Part shown: piece by piece, positions 20,232-27,573 of the stretch
Layout: every line of letters starts with the position of its first letter
Position numbering within the stretch: the first letter of the stretch is position 1
Origin: Streptomyces sp. Ncost-T10-10d
GTDB lineage: Bacteria > Actinomycetota > Actinomycetes > Streptomycetales > Streptomycetaceae
Direction: 5' to 3'
Assembly (NCBI RefSeq): GCF_900091955.1
Contig: NZ_FMDF01000172.1
Span: 1-59,203, forward strand
Length of the DNA: 59,203 nt
Made by a program: the position numbers and the translations under genes
The notes under the pieces: model-generated
Seen by the model: only the letters and a program-made list of their open reading frames with translations
Told to the model about the DNA's origin: nothing
Database searches by the model: none

Positions 20232-20960
20232 ATGACCAGCCCGGCCGCCACAGCCACCGCCCCTGTCGCAGATGCTCCGGTCGCCGCCGCCCCGTTCGCT
20301 CCGCGCAAGGCGCTGCTGGACAGCATGATGCCGCTGCTCGTGGATGTGGGGGTGCCGCTCGTCTCGTACTACGCGTTGAAGGCGGCGGGCATGGGTACCT
20401 TCGCCGCGCTGGCCTGGAGCAGCGTGGTACCGGCCGTGCGCACCGTGTGGGGTGTCGCCCAGAAGCGCCGGCTCAACGGGCTGGCGGCGCTGATGGTGAC
20501 GTTCAACGCGGTCGGGCTGCTGACGAGTCTGGTGGTCGGTGACCCGCGGCTGATGCTCGCCAAGGACAGTGGGGTGAGCAGCATCATCGGGATCGTCATT
20601 CTGGTGACCGCGCTGAAGGGGCAGCCGATGATGAGCGCGGGGGTGCGGCCGTGGCTGACCAAGGGCGATGCGGCCAGGGACACCGCCTGGCAGCGGCTCT
20701 CGGCTCGGTCGGCGGCGTTCCGGCGGGCGGAGATGCGCTTCTCGGCGGTGTGGGGTGCGGCGCTGCTGGGTGAGTGCGTGGTGCGGACCGTGGGGGCGTA
20801 CACCGTGCCGGTCGAGACGATGGTGTGGCTCGGCACAGTGATCATGGTCGCGACGATGGTGTCCGCGTTCCTGGTCTCGGGGCGGGTGGGCGCCGTTCCG
20901 ATGGAACGGATGATCGCCGAGGCGGTCGGTGCCGAGGGGACCGCGAACGCTACGCGTTGA
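20232..20960 (+). CDS. VC0807-like membrane protein
   Basis: 242 residues. An Ala/Pro-rich leader (1-25) is followed by about six hydrophobic helices with the pattern MMPLLVDVGVPLVSYYALKAAG, as in VC0807-type proteins related to the septation protein A fold. ATG 20232 has GAGAGGAA seven bases upstream and is preferred over ATG 20181. It is a single gene followed by a strong terminator. The function is unknown. Confidence 0.72.
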   Translation: MTSPAATATAPVADAPVAAAPFAPRKALLDSMMPLLVDVGVPLVSYYALKAAGMGTFAALAWSSVVPAVRTVWGVAQKRRLNGLAALMVTFNAVGLLTSLVVGDPRLMLAKDSGVSSIIGIVILVTALKGQPMMSAGVRPWLTKGDAARDTAWQRLSARSAAFRRAEMRFSAVWGAALLGECVVRTVGAYTVPVETMVWLGTVIMVATMVSAFLVSGRVGAVPMERMIAEAVGAEGTANATR

Positions 20961-20970
20961 CATGGCGGGA

Positions 20971-21010
20971 CCGGAAAAGGGGAGCTGCTTTCGCGGCTCC
21001 CCTTTTCCGG
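20971..21010 (+). terminator. Strong intrinsic terminator
   Basis: Perfect 15-bp stem (20971-20985 with 20996-21010) with a 10-base loop, directly after the VC0807-like gene. It insulates the cluster region that begins at 21064. Confidence 0.88.
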
Positions 21011-21063
21011 CTGGGGCGGGCGGGCCCTGACCCGTCCCGCGAGCCGGTGCAGCCCCTTCGAGC

Positions 21064-21080
21064 ATTACCTGGGAGGTAAT
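21064..21080 (+). promoter_or_regulatory. Palindromic operator of the MmyB-like regulator
   Basis: ATTACCTGGGAGGTAAT: 7-bp perfect inverted repeat with a 3-bp spacer. Its last T is the first base of a -35 box TTGAGG (21080-21085). An 18-bp spacer leads to -10 TACCGT (21104-21109). The predicted transcription start coincides with the ATG at 21116, implying a leaderless mRNA. The same layout recurs at 39693 and, on the minus strand, at 26274. Confidence 0.75.
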
Positions 21081-21115
21081 TGAGGTGACCCCGTGCCGGT
21101 CATTACCGTCCCCGT

Positions 21116-22048
21116 ATGGGCATGCGTTCCACAGAAGACGACGGAGTCCTGGGGCTGCTCCTGCGTGACCTGCGGCGCCAGAAATCGCTCAGCAAGCAGG
21201 TGCTTGCCGAGCGGGCCGGCTTTTCCCTCAGCCATCTGAGGAGAATCGAGGCCTGCGAGCAGACGCCCGACGCCGAGACGGTTCTCCACATCGCCCAGGC
21301 GCTCGGGCTGCCGCCCGCGCACCGACAGCAGCTCGTCGCCCGTGCGACCGCGGCGGGAAAGCTGCGCTGGTACGACAGCGTCCCCCCGTTGCCGGCTGAC
21401 ATTCGCCCGGTTCTCGAGAAGGTGCTGACCGGCCATGAACCGTATCCGGCCATGGTCACCGACAGCTGCTGGAACATCGTGGCTCTCAACCACACGATGG
21501 AAATGCTGATGAGCGATGTCGCCGGTCATCTCCTGGCGCCCGCCAATTTTCTCCGCATCATTCTGCACCCGGAGGGGTTGGCGCCACATCTGACCAATCT
21601 TCCCCAGGTGAGATACCACGTCATACGAATGCTCCGGCGATGGAGCGCAATCACCGGGGACAGCCGACTGCGGGAATTGGAAGCCTTCATAGCGGGCCTT
21701 CCGTCGGCACAGGATACCGAATTGGCCACATCCGATGAAGCCGAATTCGCCATATCCGGGGAGGCGGACCGTCTGCTTCTGCCCATCGAGCTGTACCGGG
21801 AGGGGCACCTGATGACCTTCTTCCACATCGTCACCTCGTTCGGCGAGCGCCCCGGCACCCTCTTCTCCCATCTTCCGTCCGGTCCGCTGAGCGGCATCGC
21901 GCTCGAATCTTTCCTGCCGGCGAATACCGAGACCCGGGTCCTCCTCGGTTCGCCCGCCCCGGTGTTCCCCGATGCCGGGAGCACCTCCGGGCCCACTCCG
22001 CACACACCTCCAGGTCAGCAGCATGACAACGAAAGGAAGACCTCATGA
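21116..22048 (+). CDS. MmyB-type HTH transcriptional regulator
   Basis: 310 residues. The N-terminal XRE-type HTH (about 10-65) reads LLRDLRRQKSLSKQVLAERAGFSLSHLRRIE. The MmyB-like ligand-binding domain (about 95-275) contains LTGHEPYPAMVTDSCWNIVALNHTM and HPEGLAPHLTNL. The C-terminal tail is Pro/Ser-rich and disordered. It has a palindromic site at its own promoter and is probably leaderless. The downstream membrane gene overlaps it by ATGA. It is homologous to the second regulator at 37206 (shared LTGHEPYPA). It may control the SARP and thioesterase promoters too; this is inferred from shared operators. Confidence 0.87.
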   Translation: MGMRSTEDDGVLGLLLRDLRRQKSLSKQVLAERAGFSLSHLRRIEACEQTPDAETVLHIAQALGLPPAHRQQLVARATAAGKLRWYDSVPPLPADIRPVLEKVLTGHEPYPAMVTDSCWNIVALNHTMEMLMSDVAGHLLAPANFLRIILHPEGLAPHLTNLPQVRYHVIRMLRRWSAITGDSRLRELEAFIAGLPSAQDTELATSDEAEFAISGEADRLLLPIELYREGHLMTFFHIVTSFGERPGTLFSHLPSGPLSGIALESFLPANTETRVLLGSPAPVFPDAGSTSGPTPHTPPGQQHDNERKTS

Positions 22049-22467
22049 CGTCGTCCCAGAACGCTGGTACGGTCCCGGCGACGGGCGCCGCCCGTTCCGA
22101 CAGCCTTCTCCGTTTCGCCCTCGTGGCGGACGTGGTCCTCACCGGTGCGAACGGCATCGGCTACCTCGCACTCGCCACGGTCCTGGACTCGTTCCTGGGC
22201 GTGCGCCTCGCGGTGCAGTACCCGGTGGGCGTGTTCCTCACGGTGTACGCCCTGTGGGTGCTGGTCGTCTCCCGCCAGGAGAACATCAACCGCGGCGCGG
22301 TCTCGGTCATCATCACCATGAACGTGGCCTGGGCCGTGCTCAGCGTCGCGACGGTCGCCATGGACTCGCTGAGCGCGACGGGCATCGGCAACGGATGGAT
22401 CGTGTTCCAGGGCCTGGTGGTAGCGGCCATGGGTGCACTCCAGTACGTGGGCCTGCGGCGCATGTGA
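22045..22467 (+). CDS. Small four-helix membrane protein
   Basis: 140 residues with four hydrophobic helices (about 25-45, 55-75, 85-110, 115-138) and no recognised domain. The start overlaps the regulator stop (ATGA), so the two are co-expressed. Such a tight pair suggests the membrane protein is the regulated partner of the MmyB regulator, perhaps sensing or transporting the same ligand. No function can be assigned. Confidence 0.75.
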   Translation: MTSSQNAGTVPATGAARSDSLLRFALVADVVLTGANGIGYLALATVLDSFLGVRLAVQYPVGVFLTVYALWVLVVSRQENINRGAVSVIITMNVAWAVLSVATVAMDSLSATGIGNGWIVFQGLVVAAMGALQYVGLRRM

Positions 22468-22587
22468 GGGCGCGCCGGGCAGGGTTGAACCGAAGCCCGC
22501 GCACCATCAGCGGGACGTCAGGGCCATGTCAGCCCCCTCTGGCAGACTCTTCACTGTGAACGGGACGGGAAACCGGACCGGAAACAC

Positions 22588-22678
22588 GGAGAGGTGCCCG
22601 GAGTGGTTTATCGGGGACCGCGCGCAAGCAAGGTCGGGCCCTCAACGGTCCACGCAGGTTCGAATCCTGCCCTCTCCG
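22588..22678 (+). tRNA. Atypical class II tRNA (serine-like) with non-canonical anticodon arm
   Basis: The 91-nt cloverleaf has a perfect 7-bp acceptor (GGAGAGG/CCTCTCC) and discriminator G, the usual serine base. The T-arm is perfect (GCAGG, TTCGAAT, CCTGC). A class II variable arm has stem GGGCC/GGTCC and loop CTCAAC. The D-arm CCCG/CGGG with loop GAGTGGTTTAT is one pair longer than usual in tRNA-Ser. The anticodon arm is abnormal: only GACC/GGTC pairs, around a 12-base loop GCGCGCAAGCAA, so no 7-base loop or readable anticodon exists. No CCA is encoded. A perfect terminator follows, and a DUF2156 aminoacyl-transferase gene begins 117 bases downstream. It is either a dedicated non-decoding tRNA or a pseudo-tRNA. 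Confidence 0.7.
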
Positions 22679-22693
22679 CAGCACGCAGCAATG

Positions 22694-22731
22694 GATCCGG
22701 CCCTGCACTCCATCAGGAGCAGGGCCGGATC
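22694..22731 (+). terminator. Terminator after the serine-like tRNA
   Basis: Perfect 13-bp stem (22694-22706 with 22719-22731) and 12-base loop, 15 bases after the tRNA-like gene. It suggests the tRNA is a separate transcript. Confidence 0.85.
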
Positions 22732-22795
22732 TGTCTGACTTCCCGCTGCGCGGCGGCAGACCGCATTACCCGTCTATTCTCGTGGGGCGTGCAGG

Positions 22796-23797
22796 ATGAC
22801 TTCCAGTGTCACAGCAGACAGCATCGACTTCGACAACACGCTCCGCGCCGTGGCGGAGTTCAGCGACAACCCCAGCGCATTCCTGGCCCTCAGCAGCGGT
22901 AATTCCCGCTTCGCGCTGCCGGGGGTTCGCGGAGTGATCGTGTACCGGACCTCCGGGCCGTATCTGGTGCAGTTCGGCGGTCCCCTGTCTCCCCCGGACG
23001 CCGCGGACCGGCTACTGAAGGGCTTTCTGGAGTTCGCCGCGGCCCAGGAGCGTCTGGTCGTGTCGGTCCAGCTCCAGCAGGCGGAGACGGGTCTGTACGC
23101 CGAACACGGCTTCACCGTGAACCAGGTGGGTGCGTCGTACGCCATCGACCTGTCCGATTTCAGCCTGCGCGGCACGCGCTTCATGCAGCTGCGGAACAAG
23201 ATCGCCCGCTCGTTCCGGGCCGGTCTCACCGTGACGGAGAGTCCGCTGGCGGACTGCGCGGAGGCGGTGGCGGAGGTCGATCGTGCCTGGCTGGGCAGCA
23301 AGGGCGAGCACGCCAAACCGCTGGAGTTCCTGGTGGGTGAGCTCGGCGGCGAAGCGCAGGCGCTGCGCCGGCTCTTCGTGGGCCGGATCGACGGCAAGCC
23401 CGTCGGCTACATCTCCTACTCACCCGCCCACGGCAGCCGCAGCGGCTGGCTGCACGATCTCAGCCGTCGCCTTCCGGACAAGGTGCCGGGCATCATGGAG
23501 GCCATCAACAGGACGGCCATCGACACCTTCGTCGCCGAGGGGGCCGACTGGCTGCACTTCGGCTTCACACCGTTCACCGGGCTCGCCGAGGAGTACGAAG
23601 TACCCGGCTCCAGCAGGGGTTTCGCCTGGTTCATGCGGTGGCTGCTGGCCAATGGCGCCACCGTGTACCCGGCTCAGACACAGCTGGCGTACAAGCAGAA
23701 GTGGGCACCGCTGGTGCTGCCGGAGTACGTGGCCTTCCAGGGCGAGGCCCGGTTGAGCGGGCTTCTCCACATCTTCAAGGCGGCCAACGCCATTTGA
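22796..23797 (+). CDS. DUF2156 / LPG-synthase-C-type aminoacyl-tRNA transferase (VlmA-like candidate)
   Basis: 333 residues with the double GNAT fold of phosphatidylglycerol lysyltransferase C-terminal domains (DUF2156): FLALSSGNSRFALPGVRGVIVYR near residues 28-50, VQFGGPLSPPD, ADWLHFGFTPFTGLAEEY, and a C-terminal LAYKQKWAPLVLPEY. Family members use aminoacyl-tRNA as donor. In valanimycin biosynthesis VlmA transfers serine from seryl-tRNA to an alkylhydroxylamine, and I recall VlmA belonging to this fold. The neighbouring serine-like tRNA and the VlmH/VlmR/VlmB-like genes make that role plausible here. There is no membrane flippase domain as in full MprF. A role in lipid aminoacylation is the alternative. 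Confidence 0.8.
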   Translation: MTSSVTADSIDFDNTLRAVAEFSDNPSAFLALSSGNSRFALPGVRGVIVYRTSGPYLVQFGGPLSPPDAADRLLKGFLEFAAAQERLVVSVQLQQAETGLYAEHGFTVNQVGASYAIDLSDFSLRGTRFMQLRNKIARSFRAGLTVTESPLADCAEAVAEVDRAWLGSKGEHAKPLEFLVGELGGEAQALRRLFVGRIDGKPVGYISYSPAHGSRSGWLHDLSRRLPDKVPGIMEAINRTAIDTFVAEGADWLHFGFTPFTGLAEEYEVPGSSRGFAWFMRWLLANGATVYPAQTQLAYKQKWAPLVLPEYVAFQGEARLSGLLHIFKAANAI

Positions 23798-23888
23798 GGA
23801 CGCGCCGCACCTGTCCGGTGCGGCCAGCCGTCCGTTCGTGACGTACGGAGTACGGAAACCGATCCGTTCCGAGACCCGGGAGCTTGTC

Positions 23889-24056
23889 ATGGGACCGACA
23901 CCGGAGCAGTTGGAGGCCGCCGAAGGCCAGCTGCTGAACTCGTTCTTCGGCCTGGCCGGTGACCCGGACAGCGCTTCCGCCGCCGCGGCGGCGGACCTGG
24001 CACTGGCGGAGCTGGACGCTCTGCTGGATGCGGTGCCCGAGGAGACCGCCAACTGA
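23889..24056 (+). CDS. Small acidic hypothetical protein
   Basis: 55 residues, strongly acidic and helical (EQLEAAEGQLLNSFFGLAG, then an Ala-rich stretch and LAELDALLDAVPEE). ATG 23889 has a GGGAG site upstream; an in-frame GTG at 23838 would add 17 unlikely residues. It follows the DUF2156 gene by 91 bases and precedes a terminator, so it is probably co-transcribed with it. No family is recognised; an adaptor or a small binding partner is conceivable. Confidence 0.6.
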   Translation: MGPTPEQLEAAEGQLLNSFFGLAGDPDSASAAAAADLALAELDALLDAVPEETAN

Positions 24057-24081
24057 CGGTTGCCCCCTGGCCGCACAAAAG

Positions 24082-24109
24082 ACCCCCTGGCCCGCAGGCC
24101 CGGGGGTCC
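24082..24109. terminator. Bidirectional terminator
   Basis: GACCCCC / GGGGGTC stem with additional GGCC/GGCC pairing inside. It lies between the small acidic gene and the convergent end of the minus-strand operon. Confidence 0.7.
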
Positions 24110-24139
24110 TTCACGCTGTACGGGCGGCGGCCCGGTCGC

Positions 24140-25279
24140 TCAGTCCTGCGGGGGCAGGGCGTCGACCAGCACGAGCTCGTCCGGAAGGCGTCCGGCGGGC
24201 CGGCGTGCGGCCAGCCAGCCGGCGATGGCCAGGGGGTCGAGACGCGGCCTGCCGGACTCGGCCGAGGCCACCACCGGGCGGGGATCGTCCGCGTACTCGG
24301 GGCGCACCGCCTGCACGGCGTACCGGCCGGTGCCACGCAGCAGGTCCTCCTCGGCCACGGTGGCCCGGAAACCGTTCCCGGTCAGCAGGTCCCGGACGAG
24401 CTGCACCCGGCCTTCGGTCGGGGTGCCCTTCTCGTCGTGGACCTCCATGCTGATCTGCTGGATCAAGGGCCAGTGACGGTCTTCGACGCCCCGCAGGACA
24501 TCCAGCTCGGCCCTCTGCACATCGATCTTCAGCAGATCGATGCGCGTCACTCCGGTCTCCTCGATCACATCGGAGAGCGGCCGCAGCCGGCAGCGCCGCT
24601 GGGTGAGTTCGAAGTCCTTGGCGACCAGGGCCTCCACCTGGGCCAGATGGTCGTCCCGGCCCGCGGCACCGGTCTCCCGGGTGTTCGCGACATACTGCTT
24701 GATCAGATCGACCTCGTTGTCCAGGTCCGCGTAGTCACTGCGGCACGACATGATCGAGATGCCCGGGTAGAAGTTGAAGACGATCTCCTGCTCCCGATCG
24801 GACAGCCCGAAGGGGAGCAGCCGCACCGGCACTCCGTGCCGCTCGACGTTACGGCGCATCACATCGAAGACATCGGGCACCGGCTCGTACGCGAAGACGC
24901 TGGCCGAGGGGCAACGGGCCCCGACGAAGAGGCTGAACATTCCGATGTTCGCGCCCACGTCGAAGACGACCGCGTCCTCGCGCAGGGTGATGCCGCCCTG
25001 TAGGTAGGATTCGGCGGCGAATATCTCGTCGTAGAGGAAGCGTGTCTCGTGCGGATTGATCTCGGCGAGTTCGCTCAGCGGCCCGGCGGGCGACAGGTCA
25101 TTCGCATGGTCCCACCCCTGGATGCGTGCAGTCAGCCCACCCGCGGACGTGTGGTCCAGCCGCACACGGGCGACTCCGGGGTATCGCAGAATGAGATCGC
25201 GCACTTCGTCGAGTTCCGTCTTCGGCGCATTCGGCGAAGGGGACCGGTCGGGCTTCGTCACGAGAAATTCCTCCGTCAT
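24140..25279 (-). CDS. FkbM-family methyltransferase
   Basis: 379 residues. The SAM-binding motif VVFDVGANIGMFSLFVG lies near residue 115, followed by FAYEPVPDVFDVMRRNV and IDLLKIDVQRAELDVLRG, the FkbM signatures. These enzymes O-methylate hydroxyl groups of natural products. The C-terminal end (LDPLAIAGWLAARRP...LPDELVLVDALPPQD) resembles the last segment of adenylation domains, suggesting descent from an NRPS-embedded methyltransferase. It is the last gene of the minus operon, 59 bases after the SARP gene. ATG 25279 begins the non-conserved leader. Confidence 0.85.
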   Translation of the reverse strand: MTEEFLVTKPDRSPSPNAPKTELDEVRDLILRYPGVARVRLDHTSAGGLTARIQGWDHANDLSPAGPLSELAEINPHETRFLYDEIFAAESYLQGGITLREDAVVFDVGANIGMFSLFVGARCPSASVFAYEPVPDVFDVMRRNVERHGVPVRLLPFGLSDREQEIVFNFYPGISIMSCRSDYADLDNEVDLIKQYVANTRETGAAGRDDHLAQVEALVAKDFELTQRRCRLRPLSDVIEETGVTRIDLLKIDVQRAELDVLRGVEDRHWPLIQQISMEVHDEKGTPTEGRVQLVRDLLTGNGFRATVAEEDLLRGTGRYAVQAVRPEYADDPRPVVASAESGRPRLDPLAIAGWLAARRPAGRLPDELVLVDALPPQD

Positions 25280-25338
25280 CGACAATCGCTTCCGGGGTGC
25301 GTGGGGGTGGGCGGGGAGCGGTGCGCCGGGACTGCGGG

Positions 25339-26157
25339 TCAGGACGCGACCGCGGAACCGGCCAGCGGGGTACGTGCCACCACGAGCCGTTCGGCGCCGC
25401 CGAGCGCCGGGTCCTGGTTGAGGATCGCCATCATGCAGCTCTTGACGCTCGGCGAGGGTTCCATCCCGAACTCCTCGACCAGACGGCTGCGCAGCTGGTT
25501 GTAGGTCTGTATGGCCTCGGCCTGACGACCGAGGCGGTAGAGGCACACCATCAGCAGCTCGAACAGCCGCTCCCGCCAGGGGGCGAGGTAGGCGAGCATC
25601 TTCAACTCGCTGACGGCCTGGGCGTATCCGTCGATCGCGATATCGAGCTGTATCCGCGCCTCCACGGCCGAGAGCCGGTTCTCCTCGAACTGCGCGGCGG
25701 CACTCTGGCAGATCGGGCCGCCCGTGACCCCCTCCAGCGGCGCGCCGTGCCAGAGCGACAGGGCCCGGTCGAACAGCTCCCTCGCGCCCACCGGATCGTT
25801 GCGCATGGAAGCGCGCGCCTGCTTCGTCAGGGACCCGAAGAGGTGCACGTCCACTTCGAGCGGGTCGACGTCCAGCACATAGCTCGACGGGCGGGTGATC
25901 AGCCGCCGGCCGACGAACTCGTCACCGAGCTCGGCGCGGAGCACTTTTCGCAGCCGGGCCACTTGGGCCTGCAAGGCGTTTCCGGGCTGACTCGGTATTC
26001 CCTCCTCCCACAGCTCCTCGAAGAACTGCTCCTTGGTCACCGGCTCCCCCGCCTTCAGGAGCAACAGCGCGAGCAGCGTGCACTGACGCGCACCCCGTAA
26101 AGCGGTCAGACCGGTTCCGTTTATTATTCCCACTGAGCCAAGAACCCTGAATGTCAC
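25339..26157 (-). CDS. SARP-family pathway activator with a TTA codon
   Basis: 272 residues, a short SARP. It has an N-terminal OmpR-type winged helix (residues 5-95: LTALRGARQCTLLALLLLKAGEPV, ALQAQVARLRKVL) and a bacterial transcriptional activation domain (about 100-250: LEVDVHLFGSL, LWHGAPLEGV, NRLSAVEARIQLDIA, LYRLGRQAEAIQTYNQLR). There is no ATPase domain. The start is GTG 26157, five bases after a G-rich site. Codon 20 is TTA (26098-26100), making translation dependent on the rare bldA tRNA. It has its own promoter with an MmyB-type palindrome. It most likely activates the biosynthetic genes. Confidence 0.92.
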   Translation of the reverse strand: MTFRVLGSVGIINGTGLTALRGARQCTLLALLLLKAGEPVTKEQFFEELWEEGIPSQPGNALQAQVARLRKVLRAELGDEFVGRRLITRPSSYVLDVDPLEVDVHLFGSLTKQARASMRNDPVGARELFDRALSLWHGAPLEGVTGGPICQSAAAQFEENRLSAVEARIQLDIAIDGYAQAVSELKMLAYLAPWRERLFELLMVCLYRLGRQAEAIQTYNQLRSRLVEEFGMEPSPSVKSCMMAILNQDPALGGAERLVVARTPLAGSAVAS

Positions 26158-26472
26158 GAATCCCCCCGAGTCCAATCATCCGTTGACCGTCGGGAAGGGC
26201 CGTAACTCGTTGAACATTTATTGAGCACGCCCCTCGCTCAGCCAACTGTGCAGTACAGCAATTGGCAAAGTCCATTACCCGTCCAGTAATTGACGACTCG
26301 CCGGGGAGCGTGATAAACCCATTCTCGGCGGAGAACGCAAAAAAATAACCAAGAATGCCTGGGCACCGGCCGTGCGACTGAGGGCCCACGTACCATCCGG
26401 CACGCGGGCCCAGCGGCACCCGATGCCGCGCGACGCCGCCGGATCCGGCACCGGCGGACCCGGCCGCGACAC
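26158..26472. other. Intergenic region carrying the SARP promoter
   Basis: Non-coding and noticeably more AT-rich than its surroundings. It holds the predicted minus-strand promoter (26245-26274) and the degenerate MmyB palindrome (26274-26290) for the SARP gene. An A-run near 26338-26346 follows the end of the desaturase gene on the plus-strand reading. No other gene is visible. Confidence 0.6.
26245..26290 (-). promoter_or_regulatory. SARP promoter with MmyB-type operator
   Basis: On the minus strand a degenerate palindrome ATTACTGGACGGGTAAT (26290-26274) ends on the first base of -35 TGGACT (26274-26269). An 18-bp spacer leads to a weak -10 CACAGT (26250-26245). Arm matches are 5 of 7 plus partial; spacing is identical to the sites at 21064 and 39693. 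Confidence 0.5.
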
Positions 26473-27522
26473 TCACGCAGCCTGCGGTTCCGCGCCGTTG
26501 CGGGCCTCGTCACTGACCTTCCCGAGGAAGCGTGCCACCTCGCGGTACGAAGCCCAGGCGGACACCTCCCGGTACGGGATGGCGTGCTCCGCGCAGTAGT
26601 CGATGACCATCGGCCGTACGTACCGCAGATTGACCCGGGGCATGGCGGGGAAGAGATGATGCTCGATCTGGTAGTTCAGCCCGCCGTACAGGAAATCGGT
26701 CAGCCGGCTGGACCGGATGTTGCGTGACGTCAGTACCTGACGGTGGAGCCAGTCCAGCTGGACATCGCTGCGGTAGACCACCATGCCCTTGTGGTTCGGG
26801 GCGAAGACGGCACCCAGATACAGGCCGAACACCGCCTGGTTGACGAGCACGAACACCACACCGGTCAGCGGTGACAGCACGGTGAACACGGCTGCCAGAC
26901 AGACCACGGCGTGCACCCCGATCAGCCCGAGTTCCAGGACGGGGCGGCGCAGCCCGCCCGCCCGCGCCGCCTTGAAGCCGGACGCGTGCAGCCGCCAGGC
27001 CTCCTGCCCCAGCAGCACGAAGAACATCACCGACTGGAAGCGGATGACGAACCTTCGGAAGCCGCTCGTCGCCTTCGCCGGCATCTCGTCCACGTCGAAG
27101 ATGACCTGACGGCGCATCGTGTCCGGGTCGCGGTCGAGGTTGTTGGGGTTGCTGTGGTGCCGGTTGTGGTGGTTGATCCACCAGCCGTACGCGGTGCCCA
27201 TCAGCAGGTTCATGTGGATGGCACCCAGCACCTCGGACGGCACCTTGGCCTTGCTGATCTGCTTGTGGCCCGTGTCGTGCGCGATGAAGCCCGTCTGGAC
27301 GAAGGCCAGCCCCAGAGCGACCGCGGTCACCAGCTGCCACCAGGTGTCCCCGAACCAGAACAGGGCTGCCCAGCAGGCCCCGAAAAGAACGAGGTTGGAG
27401 ATTATCTTGAAGGTGAAGTAGTCCTTCCGGGAATCCATCAGCCCGGCCTGCTTGACCAGTTCGGACAGCTCCTCGAAGGAGCCTGTCGGCGAGATGGTCA
27501 GAGAGTCCTGTCGGGCGGGCAT
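26473..27522 (-). CDS. Membrane fatty acid desaturase
   Basis: 349 residues, integral membrane, with four to six hydrophobic helices. The three histidine boxes of di-iron acyl desaturases are present: HDTGH (about residue 103), HNRHH (about 138) and QIEHHLFP (about 290). It introduces a double bond into a fatty acyl chain. AAGGAGAA lies just upstream of ATG 27522. In the operon it follows KAS II, so it probably desaturates the chain built by the KAS III/ACP/KAS II set or a host acyl chain used by the pathway. Confidence 0.93.
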   Translation of the reverse strand: MPARQDSLTISPTGSFEELSELVKQAGLMDSRKDYFTFKIISNLVLFGACWAALFWFGDTWWQLVTAVALGLAFVQTGFIAHDTGHKQISKAKVPSEVLGAIHMNLLMGTAYGWWINHHNRHHSNPNNLDRDPDTMRRQVIFDVDEMPAKATSGFRRFVIRFQSVMFFVLLGQEAWRLHASGFKAARAGGLRRPVLELGLIGVHAVVCLAAVFTVLSPLTGVVFVLVNQAVFGLYLGAVFAPNHKGMVVYRSDVQLDWLHRQVLTSRNIRSSRLTDFLYGGLNYQIEHHLFPAMPRVNLRYVRPMVIDYCAEHAIPYREVSAWASYREVARFLGKVSDEARNGAEPQAA

Positions 27523-27573
27523 GAGCGTTCTCCTTCATGTCGGGCCGAATTGCCGGGCCGGATGGCGCCGTGG

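Noticed and set aside
22588..22678. Reading the atypical tRNA as selenocysteine or leucine tRNA
   Set aside because: No TCA anticodon or 8-bp acceptor for selenocysteine, and the discriminator is G, not the A needed for leucine. Serine type fits best.
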